This document shows, piece after piece, positions 6,288-15,206 of a stretch of DNA of 28,854 nt. The notes beneath the pieces were generated by a model. That model saw nothing but the letters and a program-made list of their open reading frames with translations, made no database searches and was not told the origin of the DNA. Origin of the DNA: a virus. Position 1 is the first letter of the stretch; each line of letters begins with the position of its first letter. The position numbers and the translations under genes are program-made. The DNA lies in the IMG/VR virus record IMGVR_UViG_3300035670_006354, positions 1-28,854 of that record; one strand, written 5' to 3'.

Positions 6288-7324
6288 TGCAGGCCGCCGA
6301 CAGCTGGGAGAAGCTCAGCGATGCCCTGCTCGGACCGTTTGAGCGGGACATCATCGACGGTCTCACCGGCGCCTATCGCGCCCTGGAGCCGCGCATCGAA
6401 GTCGCCTACAAGCGGGCCTTAGAAGGCGCGGGTGCTTTCCCCCTGCAGCGCTTGCTGATCCTCAGGCAGCAGCTGGAGCAGGAGCTGCAGACCATGACGC
6501 TGCCGCCGCAACTGCGGCAGACGGTCAATCAGGCCCTGCTGGATGGACAAAAGGCCGCTGACTTCTGGGCGCTGGCAGAACTCAACAAGGTCAAGCAAGA
6601 AGCCAGCAAGCTGACACCCGATCAGGCCGCTGCCGTCTTCGCCGATGCCGTCACGGACCCGACGACCATCCTTTCGCCGGGGATGGTGCAGCAGAACCCC
6701 ACGGCCTTGATCGCCGCCGCGCAACGGCAGAACGCACTGGCCAGCTACGCCGCAGGCGGCAAGGGCACCCAAGCCTTCGCCACCTTGAACCGCCTGGTGG
6801 ATGTGGATCTACGCGGCCGCATCATCGGCGGCGTGGAGTTTCACCTAGCTCAAGGCGACAGCTGGCGGCAGCTGCGCAAGACGTTGCAGAACAGCGTGGA
6901 GCTGAGCAAGAGCCGCGCTCAAACCGTCGCTCGCACCGAGATGGCAGCAGCGATGGTGGAAGGCAGCAAGCTGCGCTACGAGGCTGAAGGCATTGATCAG
7001 GTGCAATGGCAGGCGGTGGGCAGCAGCCGGACCTGCGGCTATTGCGCCCCGCGTCACGGCAAGGTGTATCGCCTCGGGGATGTGGTGGCGCCAGCGCACC
7101 CGAATTGCCGCTGCACCGTGACGCCTTGGGATCCCGAATGGGAAGAGCTAGGGCTGATTGATCCGCAGGAGGAGGCCAAGGCACGGGCGGAGGTGCTAGC
7201 TGATCTGGAGGCCGCCGGCAAGCAACCGATCAGTGGGCCGACGCCGTTTGAGAAGAGCCTTGGCATGGAGCAGGCACCGGAGGCGCTCTGGACCCCGCCA
7301 CGTCCAGCCGCAGGGGCAACCTAA
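6287..7324 (+). CDS. Phage head morphogenesis protein (Mu gpF / SPP1 gp7 family), 345 aa
   Basis: A minor head protein that typically binds the portal and is packaged in the prohead. In SPP1, gp7 affects DNA ejection. The N-terminal 180 residues are helical. The Mu-F core follows: LAQGDSWRQLRKTLQNSVEL and RAQTVARTEMAAAMVEGSKL, then a Cys/His motif TCGYCAPRHGKVYRLGDV (C250, C253) and HPNCRCTVTPWDPEW (about residues 271-285). The conserved Arg-Thr-Glu and Cys-Arg-Cys are intact, so zinc binding is plausible. Start ATG 6287 overlaps the portal stop. The C-terminus overlaps a recurrent junction element and ends Gly-Ala-Thr. Confidence 0.92.
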   Translation: MQAADSWEKLSDALLGPFERDIIDGLTGAYRALEPRIEVAYKRALEGAGAFPLQRLLILRQQLEQELQTMTLPPQLRQTVNQALLDGQKAADFWALAELNKVKQEASKLTPDQAAAVFADAVTDPTTILSPGMVQQNPTALIAAAQRQNALASYAAGGKGTQAFATLNRLVDVDLRGRIIGGVEFHLAQGDSWRQLRKTLQNSVELSKSRAQTVARTEMAAAMVEGSKLRYEAEGIDQVQWQAVGSSRTCGYCAPRHGKVYRLGDVVAPAHPNCRCTVTPWDPEWEELGLIDPQEEAKARAEVLADLEAAGKQPISGPTPFEKSLGMEQAPEALWTPPRPAAGAT

Positions 7325-7327
7325 GCA
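7315..7327 (+). repeat. Recurrent junction element, copy 3 (GGCAACCTAAGCA)
   Basis: Overlaps the stop codon of the Mu-F gene, as copy 1 does with the resolvase stop. It begins 25 nt before the next start at 7340. Confidence 0.55.
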
Positions 7328-7339
7328 AAAGCACCCGCC

Positions 7340-7711
7340 ATGGCCTGGGTTTCCACTGACCGCGAAGCAATCCGCCGCCACCTCGCCATCCCGGCCACCA
7401 ACATCGCCCTCGATCACCTCGACGTGTTGATGGCTGAGGCCTCGGCCGCGTCGATCACCACCAGTCAGAGCGCCATCGGCAAGCTCAACGCCCTGGAAGC
7501 CAGCTTTGAAGCCAAGGCCTCCGAAGACCTCGGCCTGATCCGCGCCGACGTTCTCGAATGGCAGCCCGGCAACCCCGAGGCCAAGCTCGCCGGCATCCGC
7601 ACCCAGCAGGCCTACTGGCGTGAGCAGCTGTCGCTGGCCATCGGCTACGACGGCCGCTTCTCCAACCTCTACGCCAAGGCCGGCGGCCAGGCGGAGCTGC
7701 TGCGCTCCTGA
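7340..7711 (+). CDS. Probable head-tail connector or head-associated protein, 123 aa
   Basis: The product is mainly helical: VSTDREAIRRHLAIPATNIA, DHLDVLMAEASAASITTSQS, then KLNALEASFEAKASEDLGLI. It continues with a WQPGNPEAKLAGIRTQQAYW segment. There are no Cys and no membrane segment. It is the first gene after portal and Mu-F, where siphoviruses commonly encode the gp6/gp15-type connector, and the small helical fold is compatible. I cannot match a named family, so the role is inferred from position. Junction elements lie both before it and directly after its stop (7714). Confidence 0.6.
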   Translation: MAWVSTDREAIRRHLAIPATNIALDHLDVLMAEASAASITTSQSAIGKLNALEASFEAKASEDLGLIRADVLEWQPGNPEAKLAGIRTQQAYWREQLSLAIGYDGRFSNLYAKAGGQAELLRS

Positions 7712-7713
7712 TT

Positions 7714-7726
7714 GGCAATTTCAGGC
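7714..7726 (+). repeat. Recurrent junction element, copy 4 (GGCAATTTCAGGC)
   Basis: Exact 13-nt match to copy 2 at 4780. It begins 36 nt before the TTG start of the tail tube gene. Confidence 0.65.
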
Positions 7727-7749
7727 AGACCGCTTTAGGAGCGCCCACC

Positions 7750-8232
7750 TTGGCCTTTATGTCCGCCATCGGTTACCGCCTGTGGATGGCGGATGCCGCC
7801 TCCGCTGATGACACCCATCCCACCAGCAGCACCGGCCTGACTGAGATCCTCAATCTCACCAACGCCGGCATTGAATCAACAACTGAGACCCAGACAGTCA
7901 CTGATTACTCAACTGCTGGTGGTTTCTCCAAAGCTGTGGCGACCTCGCAGAGCTACAGCATCCCCATGACCATGAACCTGGATACCGTGGATGCGGGGTA
8001 CAAGCTCCTGAAGGACGCTGCTCTGGATGCTCCGACCGGGCAATACGTGAAGTGGTATCGGGAATCGCCTGACCCTGGCGCTTCCGTGGCCACCGTGGAG
8101 AAGCACGCTGGCATCGGCATCATCACCGACTTCTCTGAGTCGATTGAGGCTGGTGGTATAGCGACTGTCTCATTTTCGCTCCAGGGATACGGGAGCCTGT
8201 CCTACACCGAAGCCACTGCACCCACCCCCTGA
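7750..8232 (+). CDS. Major tail tube protein (putative), 160 aa
   Basis: Forms the stacked rings of the tail tube. The sequence has the tail-tube pattern: N-terminal GYRLWMADAAS; LTEILNLTNAGIESTTETQT; TAGGFSKAVATSQSYSIPMT, then a beta strand series ending ITDFSESIEAGGIATVSFSL and QGYGSL. The last block resembles the conserved end of lambda gpV/TP901 tail tube folds. I chose TTG 7750 because AGGAG (7737-7741) is 8 nt upstream; ATG 7759 is the alternative. With no sheath gene nearby this supports a siphovirus. Its position before the neck genes rather than after them is slightly unusual. Confidence 0.78.
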   Translation: MAFMSAIGYRLWMADAASADDTHPTSSTGLTEILNLTNAGIESTTETQTVTDYSTAGGFSKAVATSQSYSIPMTMNLDTVDAGYKLLKDAALDAPTGQYVKWYRESPDPGASVATVEKHAGIGIITDFSESIEAGGIATVSFSLQGYGSLSYTEATAPTP

Positions 8233-8240
8233 GTTAGCTG

Positions 8241-8636
8241 ATGGCGAGCCCGCTGGATGCCTACAGCAACGGGGAGCTGACTGTTCAGCTCCCTGCAGCG
8301 GGCACCACCACCGACCCCTATACCGGCAACGTGGTGGCCAACACAACGGCCACCACGTACCGCGTCTTTGTCAAAGAGATCGGCGCCACCATCGGCCAGA
8401 ACTTCGCCGGCGTGGATGTCCGCACCTCACGCTTTGAGGGTTATGTCACCGACCCGCAGCTGCTGGATGATGCGGTGCTGGAAGGCATGACCGGCAGCCT
8501 GGAGATTGACGACGGCAGCACCTATGACGTGACGCTGGTGGCCTTGCGCAGCGCCTACGGCCGTGGCGGCATCGGTGCGCTGCTGGAGGCCAACGTCGGC
8601 CATGTGGTGGTGCTGGATGCGGTGCGGCAGGAGTGA
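8241..8636 (+). CDS. Putative head closure or head-tail joining protein, 131 aa
   Basis: A small beta-rich protein: YSNGELTVQLPAAGTTTDPY, then TYRVFVKEIGATIGQNFAGV and a segment VTDPQLLDDAVLEGMTGSLE followed by DGSTYDVTLVALRSAYGRGG. This arrangement, with an N-terminal NGELTVQL-type strand and a DGSTYDV turn, is like head closure/FII-type proteins encoded in neck cassettes. It lies eight bp after the tail tube and three bp before a neck/completion gene. Family identity is inferred from fold pattern and position rather than from a diagnostic motif. Confidence 0.55.
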   Translation: MASPLDAYSNGELTVQLPAAGTTTDPYTGNVVANTTATTYRVFVKEIGATIGQNFAGVDVRTSRFEGYVTDPQLLDDAVLEGMTGSLEIDDGSTYDVTLVALRSAYGRGGIGALLEANVGHVVVLDAVRQE

Positions 8637-8639
8637 GTC

Positions 8640-9053
8640 ATGAAGGTCACTGTTCAATTTGACTCTTCAGATATTGAACAGCGCCTTGAGCGTGCTTGGG
8701 AAAAGTTCAGCCAGCGCATAGAAGCCCAGTTCACTAAAGAGATCGGCACCAAGCAATTCACCTGGCCGACGCAATACAAGACCACACGCGGAAGCTACAA
8801 CCGCAAGGGCAAAGGCCGCGAAAGCGTCGGTAGCCCCAGGGACATCATTGATAGCGGTGCCCTTCGGCAAAGCATTCAGCGGACTCAGATCGGCCCATTT
8901 GTCTATCGCTACAGCTGGAACGTGGATTATTCCGTCTACGTGCTGAAGGGTTACCGCACCAGCGCGGGCAACCAGATGCCGCCACGGGATTGGATCACGC
9001 CAGCACTGGCCAAGCTTCCTCCTTTGGTGACATTGCAGAAGTTGATGCCATAA
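8640..9053 (+). CDS. Putative neck / tail completion protein (HK97 gp10-like), 137 aa
   Basis: The sequence resembles the gp10/minor tail completion group. It has an amphipathic N-terminus (SSDIEQRLERAWEKFSQRIE), a basic loop (YNRKGKGRESVGSPRDIIDS) followed by GALRQSIQRTQ, then beta strands YRYSWNVDYSVYVLKGYRTS and PPRDWITPAL. The signatures DSGALRQS, YSVYVLKGY and PPRDWI are typical of this family, in which an IDTGxLR motif and a PxRxW/F end recur. These proteins join the neck to the tail tube. ATG 8640 lies 3 nt after the previous stop, so translation is probably coupled. Confidence 0.68.
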   Translation: MKVTVQFDSSDIEQRLERAWEKFSQRIEAQFTKEIGTKQFTWPTQYKTTRGSYNRKGKGRESVGSPRDIIDSGALRQSIQRTQIGPFVYRYSWNVDYSVYVLKGYRTSAGNQMPPRDWITPALAKLPPLVTLQKLMP

Positions 9054-9054
9054 G

Positions 9055-9067
9055 GGCAACTTCACGT
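9055..9067 (+). repeat. Recurrent junction element, copy 5 (GGCAACTTCACGT)
   Basis: Directly follows the TAA at 9051-9053 and begins 29 nt before the GTG start of the tape measure gene. Confidence 0.55.
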
Positions 9068-9083
9068 CACAGGCCTTGCAAGC

Positions 9084-12032
9084 GTGGCGGAGTCAATTGG
9101 GCGGGCGGTCTTTGACCTAGAGCTGAATGACGGCGCCTTTCGTGCTGGACTCCGGCAAAGCCAAGAAAGCATCAAGACCTTTACCGATTCATCCGGTCGG
9201 TTGCGGGATGAGTTTGGGCGATATGTCAAGCAGCAGGATGCTGCAAATGCTTCGCTTGGTGGATTCAATCAGCAGCTGGGTGCAGCCAGTGGCATCAAGG
9301 GACTAACCAGTCAGATCGGCTCACTTGTCGCGCAGCTCGGAACGCTTGCTGTGGCAGCGCAAGCTTTCAATCAAATCAAGCAGGCCGATGATGCGGCCGC
9401 TGCCGTGCGCACACTTGGTGTTGATGCGGTTGCTCTCAATGACAATCTCAAGCTGGTCAGCGCTGGCTTAAAGGCCAACATCTCAACCGTTGAGCTGACC
9501 AAGGCTGCCTATGACGTGGCATCTGCAGGGTTTGCCAGTGCTGCTGATGCGACCGACATCCTTAAGGCGTCTGCGCTTGGTGCTAAGGGCGGCTTCTCCA
9601 GTATTCAAGTGGTCGCCGATGGTGCCACCTCTGTGCTCAATGCCTACGGCCTGAGCGCTAAGGAAGCGACCAAGATCATTGATGGGTTCATCACGACCCA
9701 AAACGACGGCAAGATCGTTGTTGGTCAATACGCAGACCGAATCGGTACGATTGCGCCGATTGCGGCGGCAGCCGGCGTCAGCATTGAAGAGCTGAATGCA
9801 GCTATATCAGCTGCGACAGCTCAGGGTGTTCCTGTTGAGGCAACATTTGCCGGCTTGCGGCAGGTGATCAGCAGCATCGTCAAACCAACGCAGGAGGCCA
9901 GCGAGCTGGCTCAGCGCTTAGGTCTGCAATTCAATGGAGCAAGCCTCCAAGCCAAAGGCCTTGGCGCCTTTCTGCAAGAGGTGGCAGCTGCAACCAAGGG
10001 CAGTGCAACCGCGAACAGTGTTTTGTTTGGCTCGGTTGAGGCGTTGACAGCAGTCCAGCCATTGCTGAACGATCAGCTTGCAACCTACAACAAGTTTCTG
10101 GACAACCAGAAGTCCAGCGCTGGAGCAGCAGCAGCAGCAGCAGATATTACAAGCAAAACAATCAGCAGTGGCGTTGAAGCGATTGGCAATGCGTTTAGCA
10201 ATCTGGTCACTAGCAGCAACTTCTCATCCATCGGCGTCTCATTGTCTGGGATTGCTGAGGCAATCAACGGCATTAGCTTGACACCAGCGCAGCAAGAGCT
10301 GACGGCACTTGAGTCAAGCATCAAGACCATTCAAACAGAAATAGATCGGCAAAAAGAATATGGCCTTGATACTAGCTTGGCCGAGAAGAGACTGAAGGAA
10401 CTGGAAAAGCGTGCCAATGTTGTCCGTGGTGTGATTGGTCAGCAGACGAATGTTGAGTCACTTAAGGGAGAGGCCATTGCCCTTGGAGAGCAGGCAGAGG
10501 CTCTCAAGCGAGCTGGTTTAAGTGGTGAACAACTAAACTCACAGCTTGGCGCGATTGCCAACGAAGTCGCCGCCCTAGAGGGCCGTGACATCTCGTTCAA
10601 TCTCCCCAATGGCACCCAGCTGGTTGGAACGCTTACACCAGCGCTAAAGAAATACGGCGAAGAGCTAGATGCAGCTGAAGCAAAATTGGCTCTGTTGCAG
10701 ACTGAGAAATCCCTAGCTGCGCCAGGGGTTGATACAGCTGCTCTAGATGCCAGCATTCAAGAGGTAGAGCAAAAGGTCGGTGGAATCAAGGCCAACATTA
10801 AGTTAGAAGCGCAAACTGCATCTATTGACTACGAGATCAAGCGGATTCAAGGTGAACTGAGAAAGCCCGGCCGCTTTATTGATGAGATCTTCGGAGGAAA
10901 ACTGGTAAAAGAATATCAAGGCCAGCTGAAGTCATTAGAAAATCAACGTGCGGTATTAGCGCAGATTGGCGCCAAGAACAAGGCAAATGCAGCTGAAACA
11001 CAAGCCAACGGCAAGCAGGAGCAGGCAGCGCAGAAACAGGCGAACAAGCAAGCTGAAGCGGCGGCTGAGACAGCCAGGCAGCAGGAAGAGGCGATCAGGA
11101 ACGAAAAGCTGACAACCTTGCAGCTTGACAATGCAAACCTGAAGGGCCAAGAGGCGCGTCTTGGTTTTTATGCCAAAGAAGTCACGCTGATTGGTCAGAT
11201 CAACAAAGTCCGCAACGACGCTGCCATTGGCCGCAGCGATACGATCAAGGGCCTACTGGATCAGGAGCTATCGCAAGCGCAGAAACTGGCCACCAATGAC
11301 GCGCAGCGGCGGGCGTTAGAGCTGGAGTTTGGTCAGAAAAAGTTCAACCAGACCGTTGCTGAGTTTGATCTCAAGGCTCGTGGCTTGGTCGCTGAGCAGC
11401 AGGCGCAGCAGGCCAGCTTGGCCTTTGAGCAGCAAAAAGCAGCGGCCGCAGGTCAGCGGCTTGAGAATGAAGCCCAGATCGCCCTGCTGCAAGCTGAGCA
11501 GCAGAACACTGAAAAAGGGACAGCTGCCACACAACGGCAGGTGGAGCTGGCCAAGCAGAACCTTGATCTGATCAAGGAAACCAACAGCCAAGAGCAAGGC
11601 CTGGGCGCCCTTCGCCAGCAGCTGCTCGCGGATCAGCAAGCCGCTGCCCGTGATCAGCTCCAGCAGCAACGCCTCCTAGCGCTGAACTCTCAAGCTGAGT
11701 TTGCATCCAAGGAGCAGCAGGCCCAGCTGCAGGCTGATGTCAATGCCGAACTGAGCCAGCAAGCGTCCTATGTCGATGCTGCAGCGGTATCGGCTCGCAA
11801 CTTCAAGAATCTGCTGCAGGAAGCGGCGCAGGCCCGTGGTGAGCTGTCCACATCCTTCCAGGCGCAGGTCAACACGGTGATTGACGGCAGCCAGCAGTTC
11901 TCCCAGATGAACAGCTTCCTCTCCACCATCGCCACCAACACCGCCAAGCCACCGGTGGTCAATGTCACCGTCAACAACAGCGGTACAAGGGGCAACTCAA
12001 GTGGTGCGGTGGTTAGCGGAACAGGCGGCTGA
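9084..12032 (+). CDS. Tail tape measure protein, 982 aa
   Basis: The longest gene in the window, as is usual for a tape measure; it sets tail length and is ejected with DNA. GTG 9084 is used, with a junction element 29 nt upstream. The N-terminus reads RAVFDLELNDGAFRAGLRQS as in TP901-type tape measures. Residues about 70-330 form the conserved alanine-rich core (KAAYDVASAGFASAADATDI and IAAAAGVSIEELNAAISAAT). Residues about 600-930 are long Gln/Ala-rich coiled coil, with an NKQAEAAAETARQQEEAI-type repeat. At roughly 0.15 nm per residue, 982 residues suggest a tail near 147 nm. An (GCA)6 run at 10125-10142 encodes six Ala. The C-terminus carries a Gly/Ser-rich tail. Confidence 0.93.
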   Translation: MAESIGRAVFDLELNDGAFRAGLRQSQESIKTFTDSSGRLRDEFGRYVKQQDAANASLGGFNQQLGAASGIKGLTSQIGSLVAQLGTLAVAAQAFNQIKQADDAAAAVRTLGVDAVALNDNLKLVSAGLKANISTVELTKAAYDVASAGFASAADATDILKASALGAKGGFSSIQVVADGATSVLNAYGLSAKEATKIIDGFITTQNDGKIVVGQYADRIGTIAPIAAAAGVSIEELNAAISAATAQGVPVEATFAGLRQVISSIVKPTQEASELAQRLGLQFNGASLQAKGLGAFLQEVAAATKGSATANSVLFGSVEALTAVQPLLNDQLATYNKFLDNQKSSAGAAAAAADITSKTISSGVEAIGNAFSNLVTSSNFSSIGVSLSGIAEAINGISLTPAQQELTALESSIKTIQTEIDRQKEYGLDTSLAEKRLKELEKRANVVRGVIGQQTNVESLKGEAIALGEQAEALKRAGLSGEQLNSQLGAIANEVAALEGRDISFNLPNGTQLVGTLTPALKKYGEELDAAEAKLALLQTEKSLAAPGVDTAALDASIQEVEQKVGGIKANIKLEAQTASIDYEIKRIQGELRKPGRFIDEIFGGKLVKEYQGQLKSLENQRAVLAQIGAKNKANAAETQANGKQEQAAQKQANKQAEAAAETARQQEEAIRNEKLTTLQLDNANLKGQEARLGFYAKEVTLIGQINKVRNDAAIGRSDTIKGLLDQELSQAQKLATNDAQRRALELEFGQKKFNQTVAEFDLKARGLVAEQQAQQASLAFEQQKAAAAGQRLENEAQIALLQAEQQNTEKGTAATQRQVELAKQNLDLIKETNSQEQGLGALRQQLLADQQAAARDQLQQQRLLALNSQAEFASKEQQAQLQADVNAELSQQASYVDAAAVSARNFKNLLQEAAQARGELSTSFQAQVNTVIDGSQQFSQMNSFLSTIATNTAKPPVVNVTVNNSGTRGNSSGAVVSGTGG

Positions 12033-12781
12033 TGAGCGTCACGATCAACGGCCTGACCATCAGCAAGCTGACCGCGCAGCCGCTGGGCTACACCTCTGAG
12101 GATGTGAGCCTCGGCCTTGCGGCCCGCAGCTGGACCGTCAGCGGCCTGCTCAACAGCACGGAGCTGGGGCAGTTCATCTCCATCTTTGAGACGTGGCTGG
12201 CAGCACGGCGCGGCGATGCCGATTCCATCGCCAGCAACAGCGTCGGCACCACCGTTGCACTGAGCTTTAGCGCCAATGGCCTGACGGCCAGCGGTGTGGC
12301 CTGTTGGTTCACCGAGGCGCCCAGCATTGAACAGGTCGGCGCCTATGTGCAGCTCACCGCGACGTTGGTGGATGCCAATCAGGCGCTCACCGTGGCGAAG
12401 AAGTCACTAGAGAAGAGCAGCGCTGCCGATGACGCCCTGCTGCCCAGCCTGGGCACCGTCACCTTGGGCGGCGTGACGATCACGCTGACCGAGCCGATGG
12501 AAACGCTCGACGACCTGCCCAGCCTGGAGCGCACCGCTGGTGGATTTGCCTACATCAATGGCCCGCTCAGGGCTTCTGCTGTGCGGCAGATCACCGGCAC
12601 CGTGGCCAATGAAGCCGCCTACACCACCCTGCGCAACTGGGTGGCCAGCACCGTGCAGAGCACGCCTTCAACGGGTGACTGGTGGCCCACTAGCCCGCCC
12701 ACAGCCAGCGTGGAGGCTCGCATTGTCGGCGGCCTGAAGACCAACCTCTGGACCGTGAGCCTGACGGTGGAGCAGGTCTGA
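12032..12781 (+). CDS. Putative distal tail / tail tip protein, 249 aa
   Basis: Overlaps the tape measure stop (TGATG), the usual place for the distal tail protein. The product is beta-rich with two apparently similar halves. The first half has LTISKLTAQPLGYTSEDVSL, the motif ARSWTVSGLLNSTELGQFIS and EQVGAYVQLTATLVDA. The second has GTVTLGGVTITLTEPMETLD, RQITGTVANEAAYTTLRNWV and LKTNLWTVSLTVEQV. The shared order (gly-rich strand, SGLL or TGTV turn, helix, final strand pair) suggests an internal duplication, which is inference from reading. It likely caps the tube and connects to the hub. No enzymatic motif is visible. Confidence 0.62.
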   Translation: MSVTINGLTISKLTAQPLGYTSEDVSLGLAARSWTVSGLLNSTELGQFISIFETWLAARRGDADSIASNSVGTTVALSFSANGLTASGVACWFTEAPSIEQVGAYVQLTATLVDANQALTVAKKSLEKSSAADDALLPSLGTVTLGGVTITLTEPMETLDDLPSLERTAGGFAYINGPLRASAVRQITGTVANEAAYTTLRNWVASTVQSTPSTGDWWPTSPPTASVEARIVGGLKTNLWTVSLTVEQV

Positions 12782-15192
12782 TGGTGCTCGACGTTCGCGC
12801 TCAGATCCTCTGCAACCTTGGCCCGGTCATCTCCGGCAGCGTCAAGGATGACCATGTGCAGGGCCAGGGCCTGGTGATGACCACCGGCGAGCTGGTGATT
12901 GCCGGGCTGGTGACACCTGCGCACGGCGATGTGGTGAAGCTGGCCTACATCACCCCTGATGAGACCAAGGCGGCAAGGTTCCCGCGTGGGCCGTTCTATG
13001 TCACCAAGGCCTATGCGGATCCGCTGCGCAATCAGACGCAGGTGAGCATGGCCGACAAGCTGGCGTATGAGAAGGGCAAAGGCGGCGGCGTGATTAACAG
13101 CGCCTTGGTGGATGGGCTCAATGGCCGCATTCCCAAGGTGGCCAAGACCTTGAACCTGCGGGAAGCCTTCACCGTTGTGGCCAATCGGCTTGGTGTGCAG
13201 CTTGGCAATGTTGGGAATTGGAGCCTCAAGAAGCAGATTGCAGCCTTGGCGTCTGAGGACTATGTAGAAACACTGTCGGACATGTTGGCCAGTGTCACGC
13301 GCTTTGGCTATCTCGATACGCAAAACAAACTGGTAGCCCGCTCTTACAAGCAGCTACCGAATCAAGGGCCTGTCGTTGGCTTTGATCGCGTCATTGATCT
13401 CAACGGCAACCAAGGCGGGCTGGACTTCACAGAGAACCCCACCGGTAGCGGCACCGCGCAAACCGTGGAGGAGGAAGACGAGGCCCCGACGACGGAGTGG
13501 CTGGCTGGTGCGTTAATCACCAGCGCGGAGTATGGAAACTTCCGTGCGACCTGGGATTCTTCAAGCACCACCACTGAAACCTCGATCAAGGTGACGCTGC
13601 GTGATGGCACCACGCGCAGCTATCCGATCAGCGAGACGGTGGAGACCTTTGAGCAGAAGGCGGAGCCTGATAACCGGGTGATCGAACGCACGGCGGTGAC
13701 CAGCACCTCGTTGGTGAAGGTCAACAGCCAAGTGATTCAGGACCACCTGAATGCCGGCATCACCGGGCCAAGCGCTTCCACAGCGATCACCAGCCGCAAG
13801 ACGGATCGCTACACCTACGAAGAGATTCCGCCGCCACCGCTGAGCGAGCAGGAAGAAGAGCAGGTGCAGCAGGAGATCTTGGCTGCTCAGCAAGCCATCG
13901 CTGATGCCAACCCAGCGACAGATCACCCGGTGATGACTGTAGCCGGCACGATTGTGCTGCTGCCCAAGCTGCCGACCTTTCGCGTTATCCGCGAGGAGAG
14001 CAGCGAAACCATGTCCTACACCGAAGCGCTGGGCCGTATCGGCGTCAAGGATTACACCAAGATGGGCAGCATCCCCACTGGCGAGGGAACGAAGCAATCC
14101 ATCATCACCGACATTCTCTACAGCGACAACAAGCAAAAGCGTATTGAGCGCACCTATGTCGCCTATGGCTTGACGCAGATGGGTCAGCAGGCCATCAGTG
14201 CAGCGGCTCTCAAGGCCACTACAGGCGCTGAGTTTGCGCCGTATCTAGAGCAGTTCTTCCGCTTGGTGCTGGAAGACGTGAAGGTGGTGACCTCCGATCT
14301 CAATACCACCGATGCAGAGAAGCCGGTGCCGGATTATCTGGCGCCTTACCAAACCGCAGAGGCGGTGATTCAAGGCGGCAACCGCATTCAAGTTGGTGCC
14401 ACACCCGAAACACGGGCTAACAGTGCCACTGGCTTTGCGGTGCCTTTCCTGCCGGATGACGTGGTGAATGACGACGGCAGCGTGACCAAGGGTGATGCCA
14501 CGGCCTCAGCGGCCAACTACGCGGAAGAGCAAAACCGCCTGCTGCTCGGTCATCGCCTCGGCCTCCAAGTCACCACCGGCCTAGGTGTGCTGCCCACTGA
14601 GCCCTTGGCTGCGTTTCACCTGCGCAACGGGGGCATCACCGCCACCTACCGCACCAATGGCACCGCGTGGAGCTTTGACGCCAACAGCTGTCTGGTCTCG
14701 ACCGATGCCCTCTACTGGGGCCTGGCGGGCGGTGACATTAGCGGCCCGCGCTGGACCCCTGTGGCACCTGGCACCAGTGCCTTGCCGACCCCGCCAGCGG
14801 ATGTGAACAACGGCCCGCAGGATCCGGTGAACAGCGTGACGCTGGTGGAGCCGGTGGATGTGAGCGACAGCGCTGCGGTCACAACGCTGATCGACAGCCT
14901 GCCGGACGATGAGACCGAAGTGTTTGAGACGGAGCTGACGCCTGTGGCGTTGGCGTTGCCGTTCAAACCGATCAGCACCGCTGCCCTGCAGGTGCGCTTG
15001 CAGCTGGAGACACTGCTGGTGCCGCTGGGCATCAACCGCAGCCTGGGCGACGCCACTCTGCAGAGCGTGCTGCAACTGGAGGCGATGCAAGAGATCAGCG
15101 AGCAGGTGGTGCTGCAGCTGGAGAGCGGTGAGCGGCAACTGCTGATCCAGAGCTTCAGCGCTGGTCTTGGCTTGGGCGGCAACCTCAGCTAA
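12781..15192 (+). CDS. Putative tail hub / tail-associated structural protein, 803 aa
   Basis: Overlaps the upstream gene by TGATG. The N-terminal 230 residues look like a baseplate-hub fold: strands GQGLVMTTGELVIAGLVTPA, then KAARFPRGPFYVTKAYADPL, then the segment LREAFTVVANRLGVQLGNVG and VETLSDMLASVTRFGYLDTQ. The last is similar to the late part of gp27-type hub domains. A middle region is acidic and linker-like (EEEDEAPTTEWLAG). The C-terminus carries three similar short units (RLQLETLL, VLQLEAMQ, VLQLESGE). It probably forms the tail tip ring. No lysozyme or peptidase motif is seen. Assignment relies on size, order and N-terminal pattern. Confidence 0.62.
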   Translation: MVLDVRAQILCNLGPVISGSVKDDHVQGQGLVMTTGELVIAGLVTPAHGDVVKLAYITPDETKAARFPRGPFYVTKAYADPLRNQTQVSMADKLAYEKGKGGGVINSALVDGLNGRIPKVAKTLNLREAFTVVANRLGVQLGNVGNWSLKKQIAALASEDYVETLSDMLASVTRFGYLDTQNKLVARSYKQLPNQGPVVGFDRVIDLNGNQGGLDFTENPTGSGTAQTVEEEDEAPTTEWLAGALITSAEYGNFRATWDSSSTTTETSIKVTLRDGTTRSYPISETVETFEQKAEPDNRVIERTAVTSTSLVKVNSQVIQDHLNAGITGPSASTAITSRKTDRYTYEEIPPPPLSEQEEEQVQQEILAAQQAIADANPATDHPVMTVAGTIVLLPKLPTFRVIREESSETMSYTEALGRIGVKDYTKMGSIPTGEGTKQSIITDILYSDNKQKRIERTYVAYGLTQMGQQAISAAALKATTGAEFAPYLEQFFRLVLEDVKVVTSDLNTTDAEKPVPDYLAPYQTAEAVIQGGNRIQVGATPETRANSATGFAVPFLPDDVVNDDGSVTKGDATASAANYAEEQNRLLLGHRLGLQVTTGLGVLPTEPLAAFHLRNGGITATYRTNGTAWSFDANSCLVSTDALYWGLAGGDISGPRWTPVAPGTSALPTPPADVNNGPQDPVNSVTLVEPVDVSDSAAVTTLIDSLPDDETEVFETELTPVALALPFKPISTAALQVRLQLETLLVPLGINRSLGDATLQSVLQLEAMQEISEQVVLQLESGERQLLIQSFSAGLGLGGNLS
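15178..15190 (+). repeat. Recurrent junction element, copy 6 (GGCAACCTCAGCT)
   Basis: Lies in the last codons of the hub gene (Gly-Asn-Leu-Ser-stop) and begins 29 nt before the next start at 15207. Confidence 0.5.
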
Positions 15193-15206
15193 GACCGAGC
15201 GCCGTT

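Noticed and set aside
10125-10142. The (GCA)6 run in the tape measure gene as a regulatory microsatellite
   Set aside because: It encodes an in-frame alanine run in an alanine-rich protein; no reason to think it is phase-variable.
11991-12003. A junction-element-like string (GGCAACTCAAGTG) near the end of the tape measure gene
   Set aside because: Lies inside the coding sequence, followed by a TGATG-coupled start that needs no such element; match is weaker, so treated as chance.
12619-13323. A 234-residue minus-strand ORF across the tail-protein boundary
   Set aside because: Crosses the TGATG boundary of two well-supported genes and shows no family features.
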